A DNA stretch of 64,000 bases from an uncultured bacterium (GCA_905214865.1 CAJMNO010000005.1:78345-142344); one strand, 5' to 3'. Positions 41,579 through 50,497 are shown, counted from the first letter of the stretch. Numbers and translations are program-made. The notes: generated by a model from the letters alone, not told the origin.

Positions 41579-42690
41579 TGGAGGGTAGGAGGGTCATCGT
41601 CTGCAAGCTCGGCTCCTCGATCCTGGTGGGGCGAGACGGCAGGCCGGACCGTGCGTTCATCTCGTCCCTCTGCGGCCAGGTCTCGAGCCTGGTGGGCGAG
41701 GGCTACGGCGTGGTCGTCGTCTCCTCCGGCGCGGTCGCGGCGGGGCTCGAGCGCCTCTCGCTCGACCGGCGCCCCACGGACATGGCCACGCTCCAGGCCT
41801 GCGCCTCGGCTGGCCAGGCCTCGCTCACCGAGGCGTACGCGGAGGAGCTCGCCAAGCGCGGGATCCCCTGCGGCCAGGTGCTTCTCACCAGGCGTGACGT
41901 CGCGGACCGCGAGGGGTACCTCAACGCCCGCACCACCCTCACGCGCCTCCTCGAGCTCGGTGCCGTGCCCGTGGTCAACGAGAACGACACCGTCTCGGTC
42001 GCCGAGTTCGCCTTTGGCGACAACGACACCCTGGGCGCCATCGTCTCTTCGCTCGTGGGGGCCGACCTCTACGTGATCCTCTCCGACGTGGACGGCCTCT
42101 ACACCGCCGACCCGCAACGCGACCCCACCGCACGCCTCATCCACGTCGTGGACGAGATCACCCCGCAGATCGCCGCGATGGCGGGCGGGGCGGGTTCCTC
42201 GGTGGGGACGGGCGGCATGGCCACCAAGCTTCGGGCCGCCCGTGCGTCGCTCGCGGCGGGAATCCCCATGGCGATCTGCCGCGGCAGGGAGGATGGCGCG
42301 CTCGTGCGGACCGTGCACGGCGAGGGCACGGGAACCCTGTTCCGGCCCAGCCCCTCCAACCCGCGCGAGAGCGGCCGAAAGCTCTGGATCGGGCTCGCCG
42401 AGGTGGTCCATGGCGCCATCGTCCTGGACGAGGGCGCCACGCGTGCCGTCACGCAGAACGGCGCCTCCATCCTCCCCGTCGGCATCTCCGAGGTCCGCGG
42501 CCCCTTCGAGGAGGGGGACGTGGTCAACGTCCTCTCGCCCGACGGGTTCCTCCTGGGCAGGGGCGTCACGCGCTTCTCGTCCGACGACATGGTCCGCGTG
42601 CGCGGCCTCAGGCTCGACGTGATCGCGCGCTTCCTCCCCGAGAAGGCCGGGCAGCCCGCGATCCACCGCGACGAGCTGCTCGTGCTGTAG
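41578..42690 (+). CDS. proB: Glutamate 5-kinase
   Basis: The first step of proline synthesis, phosphorylating glutamate. The 370-aa protein has the amino acid kinase domain (VCKLGSSILVGRDG, NENDTVSVAEFAFGDNDTL, GTGGMATKLRAA) and a C-terminal PUA domain from about residue 270. It overlaps obg by 1 nt (TGATG). The usual partner proA is not next to it; nadD follows after 10 nt. Confidence 0.96.
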   Translation: MEGRRVIVCKLGSSILVGRDGRPDRAFISSLCGQVSSLVGEGYGVVVVSSGAVAAGLERLSLDRRPTDMATLQACASAGQASLTEAYAEELAKRGIPCGQVLLTRRDVADREGYLNARTTLTRLLELGAVPVVNENDTVSVAEFAFGDNDTLGAIVSSLVGADLYVILSDVDGLYTADPQRDPTARLIHVVDEITPQIAAMAGGAGSSVGTGGMATKLRAARASLAAGIPMAICRGREDGALVRTVHGEGTGTLFRPSPSNPRESGRKLWIGLAEVVHGAIVLDEGATRAVTQNGASILPVGISEVRGPFEEGDVVNVLSPDGFLLGRGVTRFSSDDMVRVRGLRLDVIARFLPEKAGQPAIHRDELLVL

Positions 42691-42700
42691 GGGGGCGGGC

Positions 42701-43444
42701 ATGGCACTCCAGGAGCACGAGATCGAGCGGCTGGCGGAGGGCGTCGTCCGAAGGGGCGACCTCCCGCTCCTGGGCCGCGACCCCAAGGTGACCTATCGGC
42801 TGGGCATCATGGGCGGGACCTTCGACCCCATCCACAACGGCCACCTGGTCGCCGCCGAGCAGGCGTTTGACGACCTGGGCCTGGACGTCGTGGTGTTCAT
42901 GCCCGCCGGGCGGCCCGCCTTCAAGCTCGACAAGAAGGTCAGCTCGGGGGAGGACCGCTATGCGATGACGCTGCTCGCGACGTCGGACAACCCGCACTTC
43001 GTCGCGAGCAGGTTCGAGGTCGACCGCCCGGGGGTCACCTATACGGCGGACACGCTCGAGATGCTCCGTGGCATCTATGCCGACAACGTCGAGCTCTACT
43101 TCATCACCGGCGCCGACGCCATCGCCGACATCGTGAGGTGGAGGGACGCGGGGCGCATCGCCCGTCTCGCCCACCTGGTGGGTGCCACCAGGCCGGGGTA
43201 CGACCTGGCGCGCGCCGAGCGCGCGATCGAGGGGTCCCCGTACCAGTTTGACGTGACCTACCTCGAGGTCCCGGCGCTCGCAATATCGTCCAGCTATCTC
43301 AGGGGGCGGGTCTCGCGCGGGCAGAGCCTGAGGTACCTCACCCCAGACGCGGTGACGGGCTACATTCACAAGCACAACCTCTACGGCGTGAGACAGACCA
43401 GGTACGGCTCGGTTGAGGGGGATGCGTATGGAAGGCGTTCGTGA
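42701..43444 (+). CDS. nadD: Nicotinate-nucleotide adenylyltransferase
   Basis: Joins ATP and nicotinate mononucleotide in NAD synthesis. The 247-aa protein has GIMGGTFDPIHNGHLVAA and the C-terminal ISSSYLRGRV nucleotide-binding motif. About 33 residues precede the fold, longer than usual. ATG 42701 follows AGGGGGGCGGGC. It slightly overlaps yqeK, a common nadD-yqeK-rsfS order. Confidence 0.95.
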   Translation: MALQEHEIERLAEGVVRRGDLPLLGRDPKVTYRLGIMGGTFDPIHNGHLVAAEQAFDDLGLDVVVFMPAGRPAFKLDKKVSSGEDRYAMTLLATSDNPHFVASRFEVDRPGVTYTADTLEMLRGIYADNVELYFITGADAIADIVRWRDAGRIARLAHLVGATRPGYDLARAERAIEGSPYQFDVTYLEVPALAISSSYLRGRVSRGQSLRYLTPDAVTGYIHKHNLYGVRQTRYGSVEGDAYGRRS

Positions 43445-44063
43445 CGAGGGGGCCCTCGATGCGGGGCAGGAGCGCATCGTGCGCCGCCTGGAGGGGGACC
43501 TCAAGAAGAGGATGGCGGAGGTTAAGCCCAAGCGGTACGCGCACTCGCTCTCCGTCGCCAGGACCGCCCAGGACATGGCGGTCGAGTACGGGGCGGACCC
43601 CTTCCAGGCAAGGGTGGCGGGCATCCTGCACGACTGGGACAAGGTCGTGCCCACCTCCGAGCTCGTCTCCCGCGCGCGCGACATGGGGATCGACATGGGC
43701 GTGGACCTCGAACTCGTCGCGCCCCTCCTGCACGGCCTCACCGCGGCCCGCGAGCTCCCCTCGCGCTACCCGGAGCTCCCGCAGGCGGTGTGGAGGGCGA
43801 TCTCGCTGCACACCGTCGGGTCTGCCACGATGGGCGCCCTCGACATGGTCCTCTTCGTCGCCGACGGGATCGAGCCGCTTCGCAAGGGGTCTGCGGGGAT
43901 CGAGCACGTCAGGGACATGGTCAGGAGACACGCCCCGCTGCACGAGGTGTATGCGGAGTCGTTCTGCGGCGGCGTGGAGTACGTGGTCCAGACGCGCAGG
44001 TACCTCTATCCGGGTACCATTGACATATACAACCGGCTCGTCCTGGGACGGACGGGCGCCTAG
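43428..44063 (+). CDS. yqeK: HD-domain hydrolase YqeK (probable Ap4A hydrolase)
   Basis: The 211-aa protein has metal ligands in KRYAHSLSVARTAQDMA and AGILHDWDKV (HD pair), with later LLHGLTAAREL and AISLHTVG. YqeK enzymes split diadenosine tetraphosphate symmetrically. ATG 43428 is chosen for GAGGGGG at 8 nt; ATG 43422 is close behind. It overlaps nadD by 17 nt. Confidence 0.92.
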   Translation: MEGVRDEGALDAGQERIVRRLEGDLKKRMAEVKPKRYAHSLSVARTAQDMAVEYGADPFQARVAGILHDWDKVVPTSELVSRARDMGIDMGVDLELVAPLLHGLTAARELPSRYPELPQAVWRAISLHTVGSATMGALDMVLFVADGIEPLRKGSAGIEHVRDMVRRHAPLHEVYAESFCGGVEYVVQTRRYLYPGTIDIYNRLVLGRTGA

Positions 44064-44084
44064 CCGCACTCGGAAGGAATTCGA

Positions 44085-44471
44085 ATGACAGTCACACCGC
44101 TCCAGCTCGCAAAGGTCGCCGCCACCGCGGCGGACGGCAAGAAGGCCGGCGACATCGTCCTGCTCGACCTCTCCCAGGTCTCGGACATCTGCGACTACTT
44201 CCTCATCTGCACCGCGCAGAACAAGCCCCAGATGGACGCGATCCTCGACGGTATCGAGGAGAAGGTCAAGGTCAACTGCGGCGAGTCACCCCTCTCCATG
44301 GAGGGGCGCGGGGGCTCCGACTGGGTCCTCCTCGACTACGGCAGCGTCGTAGTGCACGTGTTCAAGCCCGAGGCCAGGGACTTCTATCGCCTGGAGAGCC
44401 TGTGGGGCGAGGCGCCGAGGGTCGACCTTGGGCTCGCCGCCCCCAAGGACGAGGCGGCACCGGAGGAGTAG
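44085..44471 (+). CDS. rsfS: Ribosomal silencing factor RsfS
   Basis: Binds L14 and blocks subunit joining during starvation. The 128-aa protein contains VLLDLSQVSDICDYFLICTA, MEGRGGSDWVLLDYGSVVVH and VFKPEARDFYRLESLW. ATG 44085 follows GGAAGG. It ends the obg-proB-nadD-yqeK-rsfS run and converges on dinB, with a 12-bp gap and no clear terminator. Confidence 0.96.
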   Translation: MTVTPLQLAKVAATAADGKKAGDIVLLDLSQVSDICDYFLICTAQNKPQMDAILDGIEEKVKVNCGESPLSMEGRGGSDWVLLDYGSVVVHVFKPEARDFYRLESLWGEAPRVDLGLAAPKDEAAPEE

Positions 44472-44483
44472 CCTGCGGGCCGC

Positions 44484-45716
44484 TCAGTCGTCCCTCAGCC
44501 TGAGGTCCCTCCCGTAGCCAAGGGCGTCGTCCCCAAACTTGCGTCTTACCTCGTCCGCCACGGACGAGAGGCGACGGAGCGAGGGGTCGGCGCCCTTCTC
44601 GTCGTCCGACGCAAAGAGCGAGAGCTGCGTGGGCCTCTGCGGCCCAAAGTCACTGAGGCCAACGCCCACCAGGCGCACGGGCGTCCCCTCCCGCCAGAGG
44701 CCGTCGAGCAGGGAGAGGGCCACCGGGCCAAACTCGTGCTCGTCGTCGCTGGGGCAGGGGAGCCTCCTCTGCGCGGTGTGGGTGTGCTGCCGGTCGAACT
44801 TGAGCTTGAGCGTCACGAGGCTCCCCTTGAGCCCGCGCTGCCGGAGGCGCCTGCCCGTGAGCTCGCTCACGTGCCCGATCGCCGCGGCAAGTTCCTGACG
44901 GGTCACGAGGTCGCGCGGGAAGGTGCGCTCGTTTGAGACCGACTTGGGCTCCTCCGCGTCCGAGAGCATCGACACCGGGCTTCGCTCCTGGCCTGCGGCG
45001 CGCAGCACGAGCGTGGGCCCAAAGGATCCCAGCAGCCTGCGCATGCGCTCCTTGTCTTGCGCCGCCAGCTGTCCCAGGGTCCTCACGCCCATCTCCTCCA
45101 ACCGCCTCTCCGTGGCAGGTCCTATCCCGCTCATGGCGGCGACGGGAAGGGGGGAGAGGAACTCCGCCTCGGTCCCCGGGGTCACCACCGTGAGGCCGCG
45201 GGGCTTCTGCCGCTCCGAGGCGATCTTCGCGACCGTCTTGCTGGTTCCCAGCCCTATGGAGCAGGTGATCCCCAGGGCGAAGACGCGCCCCTGGATGCGC
45301 CGGCAGATGGCGACGGGGCTCTCGTGGGACCATCTCCCGGGCGTGACGTCAAAGAACGCCTCGTCGATGGACATCTGCTGCACGCGGGGCGTCTCGTCCG
45401 AGAGGAACGACATGACCTCCCGTGACACCTCGCGGTAGCGGTCAAAGTGACCGTGCGTCCAGATGGCCTGCGGGCAGAGGCGCTGTGCCTGAAACGAGGG
45501 CATGGCGGAGTGGACGCCGAAGCGCCTCGCCTCGTACGAGGCGGTCGAGACGACGCCGCGCTCCTCGGGCGACCCTCCCACGATGACCGGCTTCCCCCGC
45601 CACTCGGGGTGGTCGAGCATCTCGACCGACGCGAAGAAGGCATCGAGGTCGAGGAGGCCTATCGCGGGGCCATGCCATGCCGGCGCGTCAAACGGTTGTT
45701 CGCTTCTCTCGTCCAT
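44484..45716 (-). CDS. dinB: DNA polymerase IV (Y-family)
   Basis: Error-prone lesion-bypass polymerase. The 410-aa protein has the metal-binding Asp23 in LLDLDAFFASVE, Asp118-Glu119 in SIDEAFFDV, the helix-hairpin MSGIGPATERRLEEMGV and a clamp-binding peptide QLSLF at about 364-368. The ATG at 45716 has no ribosome binding site, while a TATACT -10 sits 8 nt before it, so the mRNA is probably leaderless. No SOS-box palindrome is visible. A terminator just upstream cuts it off from the kinase gene. Confidence 0.95.
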   Translation of the reverse strand: MDERSEQPFDAPAWHGPAIGLLDLDAFFASVEMLDHPEWRGKPVIVGGSPEERGVVSTASYEARRFGVHSAMPSFQAQRLCPQAIWTHGHFDRYREVSREVMSFLSDETPRVQQMSIDEAFFDVTPGRWSHESPVAICRRIQGRVFALGITCSIGLGTSKTVAKIASERQKPRGLTVVTPGTEAEFLSPLPVAAMSGIGPATERRLEEMGVRTLGQLAAQDKERMRRLLGSFGPTLVLRAAGQERSPVSMLSDAEEPKSVSNERTFPRDLVTRQELAAAIGHVSELTGRRLRQRGLKGSLVTLKLKFDRQHTHTAQRRLPCPSDDEHEFGPVALSLLDGLWREGTPVRLVGVGLSDFGPQRPTQLSLFASDDEKGADPSLRRLSSVADEVRRKFGDDALGYGRDLRLRDD

Positions 45717-45724
45717 GGCAAGAA

Positions 45725-45730
45725 GTATAG
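45725..45730 (-). promoter_or_regulatory. -10 element of dinB
   Basis: TATACT read leftward, ending 8 nt before the dinB ATG; the expected start of transcription is at or next to the start codon. No consensus -35 is seen at the expected distance, which falls in the terminator hairpin loop. Confidence 0.55.
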
Positions 45731-45734
45731 GGAA

Positions 45735-45770
45735 AAGGGCCCCGGGGGAGACGTCACCCGGGGCCCTTTG
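45735..45770 (-). terminator. Terminator of the two-component operon
   Basis: A perfect 13-bp stem AAAGGGCCCCGGG/CCCGGGGCCCTTT, leftward T-run TTTT. It lies 15 bp after the kinase stop. Confidence 0.9.
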
Positions 45771-45784
45771 GCAAGGCGTCGACG

Positions 45785-47020
45785 CTACAGCGTCACGGTG
45801 AAGGTGGTGCCGTCCGCCTTGGTGCTCGTGGCCTTGATGGTTCCGCCGTGGACCTCGGCTATGCCCTTGGCGATGGCGAGGCCAAGCCCAAAGCCGCCCT
45901 GCTCGCCCTCGCCGCGGCTGCGTGCCTTGTCGCTGCGGTAGAAGCGGTCAAACAGGTGCGGCAGGTCCTCGGGGTCGATGGGGTCGCCCTGGTTGTTGAC
46001 GCTGAGCACGATGTGCTGCGACGTCCGCTTGAGGGTCACCTTGACCTCGGTCCCCTTGCGGGCGTACTTCGTGGCGTTGTCGATGAGAATCTTTGCGAGG
46101 CGCCCCAGCCACTCGCGATCGCCCTGCACGTGGATGCCCTCCTCCACGCTCGCGTCGAGCGTGACGCCCCGGTCGAAGGCGACTGCGTCAAACTCCAGCG
46201 TGCAGGAGTCGACGATGTCCGAGAGGTTCACGTCCTCCTTGGTGAAGGCGGAGGTGGCGCCACCCGCCCCCTCGTCCGTCTTCGCCAGCTGCAGGAGGTC
46301 GTTGACCAGGTTCTTCATGTGCGTCGCCTCGTCGTGCGTGCTCTGCACCCAGCGGCGTGAGTCGTCGCTCAGATTGCCGTCCTCCAACAGGATCTGCGAG
46401 TTGGCGAGGATGACCGAGAGGGGCGTCTTGAGCTCGTGCGACGCATCGGAGATGAACCGCCTCTGACGGTCCCAGGCGTCTGCAACGGGCTTGAGCGACC
46501 AGTCCGCGAGCTTCCACGAGATGGCGAACATGGCGAGCATGGCAAGCACCATGATCTCGGCGTCACGCACGACCTGGTTGCTGAAGCTGCGGTCTGCGGC
46601 AGTCGTGTCTACCATCGAGATGCGCACGCTGCCGTCGCTCTGGACCGCGCGCTTCCAGGCGATGTGCCTCTCCGAGATGACCCCGCCGTCATCCGCCGAC
46701 TTGAGGGCAGTGCGGATGACCTTCCTCAGGGTCTCAGTGCTGATGAGGGCGGGGTAGTCGCTCGTCTGCAGGATCACCCCGTCGTCCGAGACTATGACGG
46801 CGATGGAGAGCATCCCCTCCCCGTGACTCGATCCCTGGGGCCCACCTATGGTGGGGACGGAGTTGAGGTCGCCCTCCAGGTTCCTCTCCAGTGCGTGGTC
46901 GATCAGCTCCCTCTGTGCGGACCAGCTCGCGTGCAGGGAGAAACCAAGGACGCTCGCGAGAACCACCCCCACGAGCGCCATGACGATGACTATGAACTTC
47001 TTCTTGAGCCTCTTGAGCAC
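45785..47020 (-). CDS. Two-component sensor histidine kinase
   Basis: The 411-aa membrane kinase has two transmembrane helices (about 9-30 and 156-172) enclosing an outer domain of about 125 residues. The H-box FISDASHELKTPLSV has His195, the N-box is LIDNATKYARKG and the G-box GGFGLGLAIAKGIAEVHGG. There is no clear HAMP domain between helix 2 and the H-box. The start is a GTG at 47020 with GGAGGG upstream, 12 nt after the regulator gene. The signal is unknown; the outer domain (HALERNLEGDLNSVPTIGG onwards) has no recognised fold. Confidence 0.94.
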   Translation of the reverse strand: MLKRLKKKFIVIVMALVGVVLASVLGFSLHASWSAQRELIDHALERNLEGDLNSVPTIGGPQGSSHGEGMLSIAVIVSDDGVILQTSDYPALISTETLRKVIRTALKSADDGGVISERHIAWKRAVQSDGSVRISMVDTTAADRSFSNQVVRDAEIMVLAMLAMFAISWKLADWSLKPVADAWDRQRRFISDASHELKTPLSVILANSQILLEDGNLSDDSRRWVQSTHDEATHMKNLVNDLLQLAKTDEGAGGATSAFTKEDVNLSDIVDSCTLEFDAVAFDRGVTLDASVEEGIHVQGDREWLGRLAKILIDNATKYARKGTEVKVTLKRTSQHIVLSVNNQGDPIDPEDLPHLFDRFYRSDKARSRGEGEQGGFGLGLAIAKGIAEVHGGTIKATSTKADGTTFTVTL

Positions 47021-47032
47021 CCCTCGGCCCTC

Positions 47033-47716
47033 CTACTGCTGGGCCTTGAACTCCTCCAGGCGGTATCCGAGCATGCGCAGCGTGGTGATCTGCACGTTGG
47101 AGTGGATGTGCGCCATCTTCTTACGGAGGAACGAGACGTACGCCTCGACCGAGTTCTCGGAGGCCGCGCTGTCGGTGCCCCACACGCGGGTGAGCAGGTC
47201 CTGCTTCGAGACCACGCGCGCGGTGGGGCTCATCAGCATCTTCAGGACCTCGAACTCCTTGCCGGAGAGGTGCACGGTGCGCTCGCCGCAGCTCAGGTCG
47301 TGGGTGTTGAGGTCGAGCTTGAGGTCGGCAAACGTGAGCTCGTCGATGACAACGTCGCCCTGGCGCCTGGTGAGCGCCCTCACCCTGGCGAGGAGCTCGG
47401 GGGCCTCGAACGGCTTGGTCATGTAGTCGTCGGCCCCGGCGTCCAGGCCCTCTACCTTGTCGTTGGTTGAGGTCCTCGCGGTGAGCACCATCACGGGGAT
47501 GGAGTTGCCCTCGTGCCTCAGCTCGTGGACCACGGAGAGTCCGTCCATGCCGGGCAGCATCACGTCGAGGATGACCGCGTCGTACATGCCGCTCTGCGCG
47601 GATGCAAGCCCTGCCTTCCCGTCGTAGGCTGCCTCTGCGTTGTATCCGCCGTCCTCGAGGATGTGGACAATGGCGTCGGCGAGGTTCCGCTCGTCCTCTA
47701 CGACCAAGATGTTCAA
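47033..47716 (-). CDS. OmpR-family response regulator
   Basis: The 227-aa protein has a receiver domain with the phospho-accepting Asp51 in AVILDVMLPGMDG, LTAR and MTKPFE, and a winged-helix DNA-binding domain (HLSGKEFEVLKMLM, NSVEAYVSFLRKKM, TLRMLGYRL). The start is a TTG at 47716, preceded by AGGAGG at 5 nt; no ATG is available. It is the first gene of the regulator-kinase operon. The target genes are unknown. Confidence 0.95.
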   Translation of the reverse strand: MNILVVEDERNLADAIVHILEDGGYNAEAAYDGKAGLASAQSGMYDAVILDVMLPGMDGLSVVHELRHEGNSIPVMVLTARTSTNDKVEGLDAGADDYMTKPFEAPELLARVRALTRRQGDVVIDELTFADLKLDLNTHDLSCGERTVHLSGKEFEVLKMLMSPTARVVSKQDLLTRVWGTDSAASENSVEAYVSFLRKKMAHIHSNVQITTLRMLGYRLEEFKAQQ

Positions 47717-47943
47717 TGCGACCTCCTAGAAAGGAAATGTCCGTGTCCCAAAAGCCACTCCCATTGGCTTTCAGCAGCTTTGGCTAGCTTACTTCGCAAT
47801 ACTGAAATCCTGCTCAACATTTTTCCCGCGGGGGCGTTTTTGAGGGCTTATGCTAAAAGCTCTCCACATTTCTGAGTTCCACACAATTTGTAGCGGGGTG
47901 GCATCTCTCGGTGGCGTATGATATACAGGCTTTTGTGTGGTTT

Positions 47944-47977
47944 AGCGACGCATCACATCACCGACCACAGCGTCGCT
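47944..47977 (+). promoter_or_regulatory. Leader hairpin upstream of rpsP
   Basis: AGCGACGC (47944-47951) pairs perfectly with GCGTCGCT (47970-47977) around an 18-nt loop, ending 6 nt before the AAGGAG site of rpsP. A TATGAT -10 lies at 47917-47922, so the hairpin is in the 5' leader. No T-run follows, so it is not a terminator. Confidence 0.55.
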
Positions 47978-47996
47978 CGTAAGAAGGAGTTCAACT

Positions 47997-48317
47997 TTGG
48001 CAGTCAAGATTCGTCTCGCCCGTCACGGTGCAAAGAAGCGCCCGTACTACCGCGTCGTCGTCGCCGACGGTCGCATGCCCCGCGATGGTCGCTACATTGA
48101 GCAGGTCGGCCGCTACAACCCGCTCACCACTCCCAAGACGATCGAGCTCGACCTCGAGAAGATCGACGAGTGGATCTCGAAGGGTGCCCAGCCCAGCACG
48201 ACTGTCTCGCACCTCATCGACATCGTCCGCACCGGCGCTCCCGCTCCCGAGAAGAAGCAGAAGCTCTCCAAGAAGGCCGCTGCCAAGGCTGCTGCCGCCG
48301 CCGAGTCCGCGGAGTAG
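47997..48317 (+). CDS. rpsP: 30S ribosomal protein S16
   Basis: The 106-aa protein has AVKIRLARHGAKKRPYYRVV and RDGRYIEQVGRYNPL. The start is a TTG at 47997 behind AAGAAGGAG. The C-terminus is Ala/Lys-rich and longer than in E. coli. It is the first gene of rpsP-khpA-rimM-trmD-lepB. Confidence 0.97.
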   Translation: MAVKIRLARHGAKKRPYYRVVVADGRMPRDGRYIEQVGRYNPLTTPKTIELDLEKIDEWISKGAQPSTTVSHLIDIVRTGAPAPEKKQKLSKKAAAKAAAAAESAE

Positions 48318-48322
48318 GTGCC

Positions 48323-48631
48323 GTGTCCGAGGAAATGGCGGATCAAGCCGATTCCCTCGACCAGACCATGGGCTCCGATGAGGAGCTTCCCTCCGACAAG
48401 GTCGCGGATCTCGTCGAGTACATCGTCTGTGGCCTCGTGAACAACGAGGACGCGGTCTCTCTCGACGTCACCGACAGCGAGGGCTCGGCCCTCATCGAGG
48501 TCTCCTGCGACGAGGAGGATGCCGGTAGGATCATCGGCAGGAAGGGCCGCACGATCAAGGCCATTCGCACGCTCGCTCGCGCGCTTGGCTCTCGTGTCGG
48601 AACCTCCGTCGAGGTTGAGGTCTTGGGGTAG
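48323..48631 (+). CDS. khpA: KH-domain RNA-binding protein KhpA
   Basis: The 102-aa protein has a KH motif (AGRIIGRKGRTIKAIRTLAR) and a preceding acidic N-terminus. KhpA binds RNA and in several Gram-positives works with KhpB in cell elongation. GTG 48323 is chosen because the ATG at 48335 has GAGG too close to it. It lies 5 nt after rpsP, the standard position. Confidence 0.93.
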   Translation: MSEEMADQADSLDQTMGSDEELPSDKVADLVEYIVCGLVNNEDAVSLDVTDSEGSALIEVSCDEEDAGRIIGRKGRTIKAIRTLARALGSRVGTSVEVEVLG

Positions 48632-48636
48632 GCAGC

Positions 48637-49155
48637 TTGCATACACGCTACAGAGCCATAGCTCGCGTGACCAAGGCTCACGGTAGGAGGGGGGAGGTCG
48701 TGACGGTTCCCGTTCACGGCCTTCCCCCTCTCCTGCATGATGGGCTCGAGGTCAGCATTGTCCCTCCCGCTCTCAAGGGGCCGCGCAGCCGCGTCGTCAC
48801 GTCCGTCTCCGGTGACGAGGGTGGCATGCTCGTCTCGCTGTCGGGGGTCGACGACCTCAACGCCGCGGAGCGCCTGGTGGGCCGAACGCTGCTCGCCCGT
48901 TGGGATGACCTTCCCGACGGGTTCGAGCTGCACGACGCCGACGCCCTGGTGGGCAGGGAGGTCCATGACGCCCGGCTTGGTGACCTCGGCCACGTTACCG
49001 AGGTCATGCGGGGGCCGGCAAACGACGTGTGGGTCGTGGAGGGACCTCACGGGGAGGTCCTGCTCCCCGTCATCGACGAGGTGGTGTCCTCCGTTCCGCC
49101 TGCGGGGGCCATCCAGGTCAGCGCCCCCCAGGGTCTGATCGGGGGTGCGCAGTGA
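48637..49155 (+). CDS. rimM: 16S rRNA maturation factor RimM
   Basis: Assists 30S head assembly around S19. The 172-aa protein has AIARVTKAHGRRGEVVTVPV at the N-terminus and a PRC-barrel C-domain (LVGREVHDARLGDLGHVTEV, VLLPVIDEVV). The start is a TTG at 48637. The stop overlaps the trmD GTG by four bases. Confidence 0.94.
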   Translation: MHTRYRAIARVTKAHGRRGEVVTVPVHGLPPLLHDGLEVSIVPPALKGPRSRVVTSVSGDEGGMLVSLSGVDDLNAAERLVGRTLLARWDDLPDGFELHDADALVGREVHDARLGDLGHVTEVMRGPANDVWVVEGPHGEVLLPVIDEVVSSVPPAGAIQVSAPQGLIGGAQ

Positions 49156-49910
49156 GGTTCGAGACGCTCTCCGTCTTTCCCGAGGTGTTCGCCCCCTACC
49201 TCGACGCCTCCATCATGGGGCGCGCGCAGCGGCAGGGGATCCTCGAGTTCGAGGTCTACGACCTGCGCGACTGGACGCACGACCGGCACAGGACGGTCGA
49301 CGACGCGCCCTTCGGCGGCGGGCAGGGCATGCTCATGAAGCCGGCCCCCATCTTCGAGGCGGTGCGGGACATCTCCGGGCGCGGAGAGGCGCGTCCGCAC
49401 GTCGTGTTCTTCTCGCCCTGCGGGACGCGCTACGACGAGGGCGTCGCCGAGCGCCTCTCCCATCTCGACCGCGTGCTGCTGGTCTGCGGCCGCTACGAGG
49501 GCATGGACGAGCGTGCGTACACGCTCGCGGACGAGACGCTCTCGCTGGGCGACTACGTCCTCACGGGAGGGGAGCTCGCGGCCCTCGTCGTGATCGACTC
49601 CGTCGTGCGCCTGCTCCCCGGGGCGCTCGGGGACGACATGAGCGCGAGGGACGAGTCGTTTTCGGACGGCTTGCTCGAGTACGCGCAGTACACGCGGCCC
49701 GCGGACTATGATGGTCTGCGCGTTCCCGAGGTGCTCCTGTCGGGGGACCACCAGAGGGTGCGCGAGTGGCGGAGGCAGAGTGCCATACGCAGGACGGCGT
49801 CCTGGCGTCCCGACCTGCTCGAAGGGGCGGGGCTCACGCCCGGTGAGTGGGAGCTGGCGCGCAGCGTGATCGACGAGCGAGAGGGGAGTGTGGACCATGG
49901 CGAGGAGTGA
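49152..49910 (+). CDS. trmD: tRNA (guanine-N1-)-methyltransferase
   Basis: Methylates G37 of tRNA, preventing frameshifts. The 252-aa SPOUT enzyme has PFGGGQGMLMKPAPI, LVCGRYEGMDERAY and the trefoil-knot SLGDYVLTGGELAALVVID. GTG 49152 overlaps the rimM stop. Unlike most genomes, rplS does not follow; lepB does. Confidence 0.97.
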   Translation: MRFETLSVFPEVFAPYLDASIMGRAQRQGILEFEVYDLRDWTHDRHRTVDDAPFGGGQGMLMKPAPIFEAVRDISGRGEARPHVVFFSPCGTRYDEGVAERLSHLDRVLLVCGRYEGMDERAYTLADETLSLGDYVLTGGELAALVVIDSVVRLLPGALGDDMSARDESFSDGLLEYAQYTRPADYDGLRVPEVLLSGDHQRVREWRRQSAIRRTASWRPDLLEGAGLTPGEWELARSVIDEREGSVDHGEE

Positions 49911-50463
49911 GGGCAAGGGACATCGCATCCCCGGTTGGCTCGAGCTCGTCCTCTGCGTCGTCGCGGGTCTCCTGGTTGCGCTCGTCATCCGCAGGTACGT
50001 CGCCGAGGTGTACATCGTCCCCTCCGGCTCGATGCTCGAGACCATCCAGGAGGGCGACCGCCTCATAGGCGAGAAGGTCAGCATCAAGACCTCATCGGTG
50101 TCCGCGGGGCAGATCGTGACCTTCACGGATCCCGATGACCCCTCGACGACGCTGGTCAAGAGGGTTATCGCCACGGGTGGGCAGACGGTCGACCTTGTCG
50201 ATGGCAAGGTCTACGTGGACGGCAAGGCCCTGGACGAGCCCTACACGCTGGGCAAGCCGTCCTACCCGCTGGACCAGCACTCGACCAGCCTGCAGGAGGC
50301 CATCTCGTATCCCTACACGGTCCCGGAGGGCTATGTCTGGGTCATGGGAGACAACAGGACCAACTCGCTCGACTCGCGCTACTTTGGCGCCGTGAGCGAG
50401 GACAGCATCACGTCGCACGTGGTCTGCGTCGTCTGGCCGCCAAGCGACATCGGCGCGCTCTGA
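49897..50463 (+). CDS. lepB: Signal peptidase I
   Basis: Cleaves secretory signal peptides outside the membrane. The 188-aa protein has one N-terminal transmembrane helix, then the catalytic Ser in VPSGSMLETIQEGD, the general-base Lys in LVKRVIATGG, and VMGDNRTNSLDSRYFG. ATG 49897 is preferred, with GAGGGGA at 9 nt; it overlaps trmD by 14 nt. A GTG nine bases earlier is possible. Confidence 0.95.
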   Translation: MARSEGKGHRIPGWLELVLCVVAGLLVALVIRRYVAEVYIVPSGSMLETIQEGDRLIGEKVSIKTSSVSAGQIVTFTDPDDPSTTLVKRVIATGGQTVDLVDGKVYVDGKALDEPYTLGKPSYPLDQHSTSLQEAISYPYTVPEGYVWVMGDNRTNSLDSRYFGAVSEDSITSHVVCVVWPPSDIGAL

Positions 50464-50497
50464 GGCGCATAACGACAACGATGGGAGAAGTTTCACG

